Part shown: piece after piece, positions 1 to 5,380 of the stretch
Position numbering within the stretch: the stretch's first letter is position 1
How the letters are laid out: every line of letters starts with the position of its first letter
Source: UMGS172 sp964424555
GTDB lineage: Bacteria; Bacillota; Clostridia; Oscillospirales; Acutalibacteraceae
DNA length: 5,380 bases
Assembly: GCA_964424555.1 (NCBI GenBank)
Contig: CAYRIX010000057.1
Location: 1 to 5,380 of the forward strand
Direction of reading: 5' to 3'
Notes under the pieces: model-generated
What the model saw: the letters and a program-made list of their open reading frames with translations, nothing else
Told to the model about the DNA's origin: nothing
The model's database searches: none
Program-made: the position numbers and the translations under genes

Positions 1-629
1 TGTCCGTTGCCTTTTACCTTTTGAACATAACCATTTAATGCCCCTGCCATAGCGACACCGCTCTGCGCATTTTTGCTTGTTGCATCATAGGTTTGATCTA
101 TACTATCCGCTATAGCACTATCAATATCCTCTAACGCAGTCACTGCAGCCTCTGCACTTTGCGCGGCTTCTAAAGCCTTGTTTTTTGCCACTTCGGCAAG
201 AGCGGTCACACTCTCGTAATTCTCACCGTCTTGATGCGTGCCTTCAGGTCGGTTTTTTAGTCTCAACACAGCCGGAAAACTATAAAGCTCTACCTCTGTT
301 TCGTTATCCTCAGACAACGACGTTATTACCAAATATACGGTAATTTTACCGCCAAAGCGTGTGTGACGTTCTTCAAGCTCAAGGCTTACCGTATCATCTG
401 TAAGTTCCACAGCATCACTCGACCATACGCCGCCCTCACCGTCATAAACATCAAATCGGTACATCGCCTTACCGTCAGCCGAAACATCGGTAATTCCGCC
501 ATACAATTCTTCTGATAAAGCAAATTTCAGTTGTATAACCCTGTGATCACCTTGCGTGCCGCCATACTGTTCGGTTGCAGGTGTAATACCTGCAATATTT
601 ACTTCATATTCAATTGTTTTAATTGCCAT
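1..629 (-). CDS. Phage baseplate/fibre protein, BppU-like N-terminus (3'-partial)
   Basis: It starts at the ATG at 627-629, with AAGGAG five bases upstream, and 209 codons are visible before the window ends. Residues 1-128 are predicted to be beta-rich: VIQLKFALSEELYGG, then YRFDVYDGEGGVW, then ITVYLVITSLSEDNETELY-like strands ending SFPAVLRL. This resembles the N-terminal attachment domain of the BppU family of upper baseplate proteins and of clostridial head or tail fibres. Residues 139-171 are an Ala/Glu-rich segment likely to form a trimeric coiled coil. Residues 181-198 (YDATSKNAQSGVAMAGAL) match a junction motif of the form Y-x-x-T-S-x-N-A-Q-S-G-x-A that is common in such fibres. The missing C terminus would hold the variable, probably receptor-binding or glycan-binding, part. 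It lies 60 bases after the giant gene on the same strand and is probably co-transcribed with it. Virion-fibre identity is fairly sure; baseplate versus head fibre is not resolved. Confidence 0.7.
   Translation of the reverse strand, partial: MAIKTIEYEVNIAGITPATEQYGGTQGDHRVIQLKFALSEELYGGITDVSADGKAMYRFDVYDGEGGVWSSDAVELTDDTVSLELEERHTRFGGKITVYLVITSLSEDNETEVELYSFPAVLRLKNRPEGTHQDGENYESVTALAEVAKNKALEAAQSAEAAVTALEDIDSAIADSIDQTYDATSKNAQSGVAMAGALNGYVQKVKGNG
117..215 (-). other. Ala-rich coiled-coil stalk of the fibre protein
   Basis: Residues 139-171 contain ALAEVAKNKALEAAQSAEAA, with alanine or a larger aliphatic at most core positions. This is the usual look of a short trimeric stalk between a phage attachment domain and a distal fibre. 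It leads directly into the NAQSG junction motif. Confidence 0.5.
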
Positions 630-634
630 AATTT

Positions 635-640
635 CTCCTT
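635..640 (-). promoter_or_regulatory. Ribosome binding site of the fibre gene
   Basis: On the minus strand AAGGAG lies five bases before the ATG at 629. It is a near-consensus Firmicutes Shine-Dalgarno sequence and fixes this ATG as the start. It begins only a few bases after the intergenic hairpin and its short T-run. Confidence 0.85.
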
Positions 641-643
641 TCT

Positions 644-677
644 AAAAGCAGAGCGCCTGCCTTATAGCAAGCGCTCT
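644..677 (-). terminator. Intergenic hairpin with short T-run (possible weak terminator or attenuator)
   Basis: The minus strand reads AGAGCGCTTGC, the loop TATAAG, then GCAGGCGCTCT: an 11-bp stem with one G-U wobble (650-660 paired with 667-677). It is followed by GC and only four T residues. The stem is strong but the U-tract is weak and displaced by two bases, so partial read-through into the fibre gene is likely. It could instead be an mRNA-stabilising or processing structure that sets the ratio of the two products. Confidence 0.4.
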
Positions 678-688
678 TTAATATTCAA
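661..688 (-). promoter_or_regulatory. Possible sigma-A-type promoter for the fibre gene
   Basis: The minus strand has TTGAAT (688-683; 4 of 6 to TTGACA), a 16-base spacer, and TATAAG (666-661; 5 of 6 to TATAAT). The -10 element is exactly the loop of the intergenic hairpin. Such matches occur by chance in AT-rich gaps, so this is a weak call. If real, it would give the fibre gene its own transcript in addition to read-through. Confidence 0.25.
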
Positions 689-689
689 A

Positions 690-3600
690 TTAAGGTTTTA
701 ACATATCATACAAAATATCTTTTTCATCTTTATCAAATCCTTTCATTTTATTTATTGCCGCTTTAGTCTCTTTGGCGTTAAGACCGCCGCTGCCGTCGGT
801 ATCATAAACCTTATCTTCCCCGTCCTTACGGTCAAGCTCGGTTTTAGCCGCATAATATTCTGCCACGGTAATGCCGTTTGCTTCAAGGTGTTTAAACTTT
901 GCAATCTCCAGGTCAAGAGCAATATCCTCTTTACTTATGCCGCTATCCAACAGTTTTTTACGTTCCGCTCGGTACCTATTCGAACTTTTGCCATATTTGC
1001 GACAGATTTTAAACAGATCTTCAAACTGCTTCGCCTTGCTTTTAAGTTCGCCTTTGTTAAATTTTTGTTTGTTCTCAAGATAATCTTCGACACCATCCTC
1101 AACCTTTTCTTTATCAGAATCGTCAAGACTATCATATGTCTTATTACCCTCAAGCTCACTTACTAGCCGAGCCGAACCGTCAACATCAATTTCGATACCC
1201 GGTATCCAGTCAACAGCTTCTGCAAAACCAACCAAAGCCGCTCTTTTGCTACCTTCAAGTGTATTAACACAATTTTTTTCAATCAAGCCCTTAATTGTTT
1301 TAAAAGCACCTTCAGCATCACGCCAAATATTTTTAACCGGCACTCCGGTTATTAAACTAAACGCTGTGCAAATACTTTTCAGACGGTCAAGTTCAGTCGC
1401 ATTTTCATCAAACGCCTTTTCAATTGCCTGTTTCACATCCGCTATTGCGGCAATATCCATTCGCTCAACGCTATATCCTTGTAAAAGTGAAACAATATCT
1501 TTAGCGTATGGTAAATAGTTGAAAAAGTTCATATCACTTACTGCAGACTCAACAAAACTTTCAAGCCATTTTTCAAAGTATGTTTCATCTTCGTCATCAT
1601 CACGCATCGCATAAACAAGACTCTTAAATGCAGCGTTTACAATAATTTGACCAATCACTACCGCAGTAGTGTTTGCCAATGCCTTTACAGCACCTTTTTT
1701 ATGTGAGTTAACGTCACGCATAGCGCCCATCATCATATTGTATGTCACAGTCGGCTCACTCATAAAGGCTGTAGCCATTTTAGATAATGCACTTTTACTG
1801 CGCATTGCTTCAGACTTAACAAGTATACTATCATATACCTGTGTTTTACTTAGCGTTTCACTGCATATTTCCGCCGCTTTATTAAAGAACGATTCACTGC
1901 CAACCTGCAGTTCAGGATTTTCTTTTGCTACCATTGCCTTTGATGCGGCCCATATATGTGCCCAGGTTAATTGGTCTGCCATATTTGCTCCCCATCCGGC
2001 AATATCATCAATAAATTGTCCCACATTTCTTTTTGGTTGTAACAGATAATCACTATTGCTTGCACCAACTCCGGTATCAAAACCGCCCATTTCTTTTATA
2101 ATAGCCTCTCCAACATACTGCTTCATTTGATTATAGTTACGTTCTGCAGTTTTTAGCGTTGTTTTTATAAAATACTTAGGTGGTATATACCTAAATGCTC
2201 TTACAACAGAAGTAGGCTGCTGAATAACTACCGAAAGACTCGCAAGTACTGCAACTTTTTTATATCTACCTGTCACTTTTCCAACAAGTGAATCCATATC
2301 TGAAATTCGTACACTGCCGCTCATGTCACGTATTAAATTGTTAATGTACCTAAGACCGCTCTTACCCATGGTGCGTTCGATTTCATTTTTGACCGATGTT
2401 GGTGCAGTTCCTTCGCTACCGGGTATTTGTGCGTTCAATACACGTGTTAGGTTGTCAACAGGTATTGCCATAGCGTTATACATACACATCTGCTCAATAT
2501 GGTTCGCACATACTTCGCTAAAAGATGTAAGCAGTAGTGGATTATTTGCTCCGTGTGTTAAATCTTTTGTAAAACTACGGTGCTTAATAGAAGAGGTCGG
2601 CTCTACACCGGGCATTGATATAAGAAAGTTATCGGCAGAGTTATACGGTATGTAATACTTTTCGTTAAATTTTTCAATGCCAAATAACTTCATGGAAACT
2701 TCATTACCAAGCTTGGCCATATCGTTTGAAAGATACGCTACCATTTCATCGGCATATGCTTTTTGCTGCTCTGTCAAAAAGTCCGATATCTTTGCAAAGT
2801 CCGATACTCTGATTTGATGCGGCGCAACGTCTATCTGCTTATGTAGAGCTTTAACGAGTCCATCATATCTTTTTTTAGCACTGGCGTCACTTTCACCATC
2901 GTGTTTAGTAAAACCACGTATTTCACTCATAAGGCTGTTGAGTTTTTTTGTCGGGATAACAACGCCGCCAATATATGTGTGTGCCGCTTCTTGATTAAGG
3001 TTAATGTTTTCACGCTTTACTGTCGCATAAAGCAACATTGCCTGCTCAAGATTAAGCTCAATATTATCTCCTAATTTGGTCGTAAATTTAAGTGTAACGT
3101 CTTTCCACTTGTCATATCCGTACTTTTTCTTAATTTCGGTAATTTTTTCACGTGCCGCCAACATATTCTGTGCCCAGATATTTTCGCCTCTTTTAATATC
3201 AGCAAAAAGCTTTTGCATTGTCTTACTGCCTAATCTTTCAAAGAAATACACAGGCGTTGTATTCTTCATATCAAGGTCGGCATAAGAAAGGTCAAATATC
3301 TTACCTTTTTTATGCCCGAGTTCAACTCTTACGTTGTTTGCTACTGTCGCAATCTCTTCCGTTTTACCGTTAACAATCATTTCGTTAACCGTTTCAATAC
3401 AGTGACTAACGTTAGCAATAATATCTTTAACCTGAGCCAGCTCGTCCGGATGCAACTCCCATATACTGCGACCGGGTAATATTTCTTCAAGCCCTTCAAT
3501 AGCAATTTCAATCTGCGCATCATATCCAAACGCTTCAGATGTAGCATCTGCCCCGGCAAGTTTTCTATATTCACGCCAAAGTCGTGTTACCTTATCCCTA

Positions 3601-5380
3601 TCTGAAGGCTTAAATGTAAACTCATCACTCTGGTTAAACAATTCCAAAAACTCACTGACCGCTTTTTTAAGTCCCTGATGCACGTGCTTTGTCGAGCTGT
3701 CGGTGGCAAGTTTTTTATAAATGCGCTCTACCTCTTTACGTATGTTTTGTACGTCTTTAGGCTTTACACGGTTTTTAAGATTACGGTTTTGCTTCTGCAG
3801 TTCATTAAGTTGCTTTTGTGTTTTGGCACGCTCGTCCGCAATACCACGGCGATATGCTTCGTTTACCCTACGCTTTTCTGCTTTAGGTCCTGTCTCGTTA
3901 AGGTTTTTGCTCAACTGCTCAGCAATATCTGTTGCAATAGCCTCATAGTCCATTTCTTCGGTCATATTATTAAGGTTATCAACAATCTCTGCAAGACGAA
4001 TCGGCATATCGAGGTCACTGACGTCAGCATCAAAATAACCGGAGTATGCACTTACCCAATCACCGTTCCAGGCAGTTTCAAGCGTTGTAAGCCCTTTGGC
4101 CACTTCGCTATTCTCACTTACAAGTCTTATGCCGGTATCTTTTCTGAAATTGGTAAGTGTACCAAACTGATGTTTTATCTCTGCCTCTTGCTTTTCATTA
4201 ATAACCAATGGCCGTTCTTTAAGTGCAGACAGCACTTCGTCAGCCTCGGTCGTCCTTGGTGCTTTTATACTTTCAGCAATTTCAACCGCCACTTCGTTTA
4301 TAAGACGTTCTTTAAGCGTCAGTTCACCAACAAGATTCCCTTTACGGTCGTAAACCTTTTGCCTTGTTTCTTCTTGAGCCTTTTGCGATTTGTTATCCTG
4401 TGCAACAATCTGCTTTATTTTTTTAGCAACAGAGTCATTATCTGCTTTAGATTGATACTTGCGGTTAAGATGCTTTGCATACGCTTGCACGTTATATCTC
4501 ATCTGCTGCATAGGCGAACCCAAAGAATATTGACCCGAAGAAGTTTCATTACTATTGTCATTACTATTGTCATTACTTTTTTCAGTATTGACATTTGCAT
4601 CAGGATTGGATATACTATTGTCAGAAACAGATTCGTCACGCAGAGAGATATTGAGAAAATCTTTTTCTCCTCTGGTATTCGTACTGTTTCTTTTTTTATA
4701 TACATTTTTATATTCGGAAATGTATTTATCTTCTGTAACACCGATAGCGTTTTTTAACTCCAAAGAACCATGACTTTTCGACACTGTTTCAATGATTAAT
4801 ATTCGACCATTTGCAATTTTTTTACTTATGCAAACACGTGTGTTTCCACTTTTGTATTTAGTTGCATATACGAGTTCATCATAATTATCGACATATTCAG
4901 GAATTTTTTCGAAATCACTTAATGATAAATCAATATCGCCTTCTTCTTTTGCTTTAGAATGTTCTTTAAATGCGTGATAGATATCATACGGAACTAACTC
5001 TAAATAAAAATTGGATATATCTATATTGTCATTAGAATAACTCGAAACATCATTAGCAAGGGCATCGTTTACTATTCCATACGCAGCAGTCGACAAATCA
5101 AATTTACCTTCGATAGATTTATTAATAAAATCTTTAATTTCCAACTCGTTTGTTAAAATAATTTTTTTACCATCATTTAATGCTTTTTGTTTATTGTTAT
5201 TTTTTCGAGATCCTGCCAAAAGATATTTATTCAAATCAGCGTTTGACAAACGAATAGAATACTTCTCCTTCGCCAACTTTTTCTGCATCAGCCGCTTGCT
5301 GTCTTTCGATTGGTAAGCCCTGCGTGCCATACTCTCAAGCAGATCAATCTCATTATCAAGCTGTTCCACCAAGCTCTTAG
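690..5380 (-). CDS. Giant phage polyvalent virion protein (5'-partial) with N-terminal nuclease-like domain
   Basis: The frame is open from the right window edge to a TAA at 690-692. Residues are numbered here from the TTG at 5372; Lys and Ser codons lie in frame upstream with no stop, so the protein probably starts outside the window. From sequence pattern, the order is: a nuclease-like domain (about 36-228); an Asn/Ser-rich linker (236-290); a conserved helical block (about 370-470, with GTLTNFRKDTG); a charged coiled-coil-prone segment (495-555); a long helical core (about 690-1345); a hydrophobic segment (1231-1256); a charged tail; and an EF-hand-like loop (1524-1535). This resembles the large polyvalent proteins of Firmicutes phages, in which toxin or enzyme domains ride on a long virion-associated scaffold. 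A head-packaged protein injected with the DNA is my inference. A MuF head-morphogenesis domain may precede it off-window. The frame is unbroken over 4.69 kb, so it looks functional. Family-level confidence is moderate; the exact biochemical role is unknown. Confidence 0.75.
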   Translation of the reverse strand, partial: KSLVEQLDNEIDLLESMARRAYQSKDSKRLMQKKLAKEKYSIRLSNADLNKYLLAGSRKNNNKQKALNDGKKIILTNELEIKDFINKSIEGKFDLSTAAYGIVNDALANDVSSYSNDNIDISNFYLELVPYDIYHAFKEHSKAKEEGDIDLSLSDFEKIPEYVDNYDELVYATKYKSGNTRVCISKKIANGRILIIETVSKSHGSLELKNAIGVTEDKYISEYKNVYKKRNSTNTRGEKDFLNISLRDESVSDNSISNPDANVNTEKSNDNSNDNSNETSSGQYSLGSPMQQMRYNVQAYAKHLNRKYQSKADNDSVAKKIKQIVAQDNKSQKAQEETRQKVYDRKGNLVGELTLKERLINEVAVEIAESIKAPRTTEADEVLSALKERPLVINEKQEAEIKHQFGTLTNFRKDTGIRLVSENSEVAKGLTTLETAWNGDWVSAYSGYFDADVSDLDMPIRLAEIVDNLNNMTEEMDYEAIATDIAEQLSKNLNETGPKAEKRRVNEAYRRGIADERAKTQKQLNELQKQNRNLKNRVKPKDVQNIRKEVERIYKKLATDSSTKHVHQGLKKAVSEFLELFNQSDEFTFKPSDRDKVTRLWREYRKLAGADATSEAFGYDAQIEIAIEGLEEILPGRSIWELHPDELAQVKDIIANVSHCIETVNEMIVNGKTEEIATVANNVRVELGHKKGKIFDLSYADLDMKNTTPVYFFERLGSKTMQKLFADIKRGENIWAQNMLAAREKITEIKKKYGYDKWKDVTLKFTTKLGDNIELNLEQAMLLYATVKRENINLNQEAAHTYIGGVVIPTKKLNSLMSEIRGFTKHDGESDASAKKRYDGLVKALHKQIDVAPHQIRVSDFAKISDFLTEQQKAYADEMVAYLSNDMAKLGNEVSMKLFGIEKFNEKYYIPYNSADNFLISMPGVEPTSSIKHRSFTKDLTHGANNPLLLTSFSEVCANHIEQMCMYNAMAIPVDNLTRVLNAQIPGSEGTAPTSVKNEIERTMGKSGLRYINNLIRDMSGSVRISDMDSLVGKVTGRYKKVAVLASLSVVIQQPTSVVRAFRYIPPKYFIKTTLKTAERNYNQMKQYVGEAIIKEMGGFDTGVGASNSDYLLQPKRNVGQFIDDIAGWGANMADQLTWAHIWAASKAMVAKENPELQVGSESFFNKAAEICSETLSKTQVYDSILVKSEAMRSKSALSKMATAFMSEPTVTYNMMMGAMRDVNSHKKGAVKALANTTAVVIGQIIVNAAFKSLVYAMRDDDEDETYFEKWLESFVESAVSDMNFFNYLPYAKDIVSLLQGYSVERMDIAAIADVKQAIEKAFDENATELDRLKSICTAFSLITGVPVKNIWRDAEGAFKTIKGLIEKNCVNTLEGSKRAALVGFAEAVDWIPGIEIDVDGSARLVSELEGNKTYDSLDDSDKEKVEDGVEDYLENKQKFNKGELKSKAKQFEDLFKICRKYGKSSNRYRAERKKLLDSGISKEDIALDLEIAKFKHLEANGITVAEYYAAKTELDRKDGEDKVYDTDGSGGLNAKETKAAINKMKGFDKDEKDILYDMLKP
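768..803 (-). other. EF-hand-like calcium-binding loop at the C terminus
   Basis: Residues 1524-1535 read DTDGSGGLNAKE. All canonical EF-hand loop positions are met: Asp at 1 and 3, Ser at 5, Gly at 6, Leu at 8, Asn at 9 and Glu at 12. The following residues (TKAAINKM) can form the exit helix, and KGFDKDEKDILYDML may form a further helix. Only one loop is present, 25 residues from the end. Calcium binding is predicted from the motif only. Confidence 0.65.
1338..3305 (-). other. Helical core / scaffold region of the giant protein
   Basis: Residues about 690-1345 are the best recognised part. Landmarks are TTPVYFFERLG (705-715), YYIPYNS (906-912), ASLSVVIQQPTSVVRAF (1044-1060), ADQLTWAHIWAASK (1132-1145), FMSEPTVTYNMM (1203-1214) and FNYLPYAKDIVSLLQGY (1284-1300). 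I recall this order of motifs from large uncharacterised proteins in Firmicutes phage structural clusters, between capsid and tail or fibre genes. No catalytic motif is evident. A structural or DNA-ejection role fits the size and the embedded hydrophobic segment, by analogy with the internal virion proteins of short-tailed phages; I see no sequence identity to those proteins. Confidence 0.55.
1605..1682 (-). other. Hydrophobic, possibly membrane-inserting segment of the giant protein
   Basis: Residues 1231-1256 run ALANTTAVVIGQIIVN and on to SLVYAM, with one Lys near the middle (K1250). They are followed at once by an acidic patch (RDDDEDE, 1257-1263). Length and hydrophobicity suit one membrane-spanning or amphipathic helix. 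In an injected virion protein this could insert into the host membrane; it could equally be a buried core helix. Confidence 0.4.
3708..3890 (-). other. Charged coiled-coil-prone segment of the giant protein
   Basis: Residues 495-555 are rich in Lys, Arg, Glu and Gln with few breakers, for example QKQLNELQKQNRNLKNR. This suggests a long helix or coiled coil. It follows a conserved block at about 370-470 (GTLTNFRKDTG, then DMPIRLAEIVDNL) and precedes the helical core. In phage polyvalent proteins a similar Arg/Lys/Glu-rich helix commonly joins the effector part to the core. It could mediate oligomerisation or act as an extended spacer; there is no direct evidence for either. Confidence 0.5.
4503..4667 (-). 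other. Asn/Ser/Asp-rich interdomain linker with paired SL motifs
   Basis: Residues 236-290 are low-complexity and polar, dominated by Asn, Ser, Asp and Glu, and are probably disordered. The linker is bracketed by two similar short motifs: NISLRDES (241-248) and QYSLGSP (281-287). Similar Y/I-S-L elements recur at domain junctions in clostridial phage polyvalent proteins as I recall them. The linker separates the nuclease-like domain from the scaffold, which would suit a flexible tether or a proteolytic processing site. The cleavage idea is inference. Confidence 0.6.
4546..4577 (-). repeat. 12-bp in-frame tandem repeat (2.7 copies)
   Basis: On the plus strand the unit TCATTACTATTG occurs at 4546-4557 and 4558-4569, then partially at 4570-4577. 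On the coding strand it spells repeated Ser-Asn-Asp-Asn in the linker. The unit is a multiple of three, so gain or loss of copies by slippage would change linker length without breaking the frame. Confidence 0.85.
4668..5267 (-). other. Nuclease-like (phage BECR / MuF-C-terminal type) domain of the giant protein
   Basis: Residues about 36-235. The segment opens with SIRLSNADLNKYL, then KKIILTNELEIKDFI, then a stretch with two histidines (H133 and H138 in IYHAFKEH), followed by GDIDLSLSDFEKIPEYV. It ends with beta-strand-like repeats around RVCISKKIANGRILIIE and SKSHGSLELKN. The pattern (histidine helix, D-F-x-x-I-P helix, then two or three strands ending in a VS-x-x-x-GSL element) matches my recollection of phage Barnase-EndoU-ColicinE5/D-RelE-like (PBECR) or MuF-C-terminal domains fused to phage head proteins. 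Members are thought to be RNases delivered into cells. Candidate active-site residues are H133, H138, R190, E195, S198 and H201, but these are guesses from conservation-like spacing. I cannot separate PBECR from MuF_C by eye. The DNA encoding it is unusually AT-rich. Confidence 0.55.

Noticed and set aside
871..1166. Overlapping short plus-strand frames (70 and 92 codons) and a minus-strand frame (74 codons) near the 3' end of the giant gene
   Set aside because: All lie inside the giant gene in other frames, have no ribosome binding site and no recognisable product.
2178..2196. Inverted repeat TTAGGT...ACCTAA, with the inner palindrome GGTATATACC
   Set aside because: It is inside the coding scaffold (Arg-Tyr-Ile-Pro-Pro region), short, and has no T-run or neighbouring signal. 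Probably chance.
4499..4741. An 80-codon minus-strand frame overlapping the linker
   Set aside because: It is a frame-shifted shadow of the AT-rich linker and nuclease-like region. The repeat makes it look regular (repeated VMTIVM), but there is no Shine-Dalgarno or known domain.
3678..4757. A 359-codon open frame on the plus strand, opposite the giant gene
   Set aside because: It is rich in Phe, Cys and Leu with no recognisable domain, has no Shine-Dalgarno before its ATG, and lies wholly antisense to a well-supported coding region. It looks like a by-product of the codon bias of the real gene.
1..5380. CRISPR array, tRNA, rRNA, insertion sequence ends or attachment site
   Set aside because: Looked for on both strands. 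No regularly spaced direct repeats, cloverleaf-like segment, transposase frame or terminal inverted repeats were seen; the window is almost entirely two coding regions.

Overview
The window is a fragment of a tailed-phage or prophage late (virion) gene block. The host is most likely a low-to-moderate GC Firmicute of the Clostridia type: most of the window is about 40-50% G+C in the lines I counted by hand, the Shine-Dalgarno sequence is strong, and the protein families resemble those seen in gut clostridial phages. The host assignment is inference; nothing here names a species. Both genes read on the minus strand, so transcription runs from high to low coordinates.

At 690-5380 a single giant reading frame of more than 1,560 codons fills almost the whole window. 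It enters already open at the right-hand edge, so its true start is probably outside. It resembles the large multidomain 'polyvalent' proteins of phages and mobile elements. In order it has a nuclease-like or MuF-C-terminal-like domain of about 200 residues, an Asn/Ser-rich linker with a tandem repeat, a charged coiled-coil-prone segment, a long mostly helical core with one hydrophobic membrane-type segment, and a single EF-hand-like loop at the extreme C terminus. A role as a head-packaged protein injected with the DNA is the best fit, but that is inferred.

At 630-689 a 60-base gap separates the two genes. It holds an 11-bp hairpin, a possible sigma-A-type promoter whose -10 element sits in the hairpin loop, and the ribosome binding site of the next gene.

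At 1-629 is the N-terminal 209 residues of a second virion protein. It has a BppU-like beta-rich attachment domain, a short Ala-rich coiled coil, and a junction motif of the kind found in clostridial phage fibres. Its C-terminal, presumably receptor-binding, part lies beyond position 1.

Taken together, one gene probably supplies a virion-borne, possibly ejected effector and structural protein, and the next supplies a fibre or baseplate component. The most interesting signal is a sharp compositional island. The part of the giant gene that encodes the nuclease-like domain and the start of the linker (about 4561-5280) is only about 30% G+C, against about 48% just upstream and 41% just downstream. 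This suggests the effector module was swapped into a conserved carrier. No RNA genes, CRISPR arrays, insertion sequences or attachment sites were recognised.
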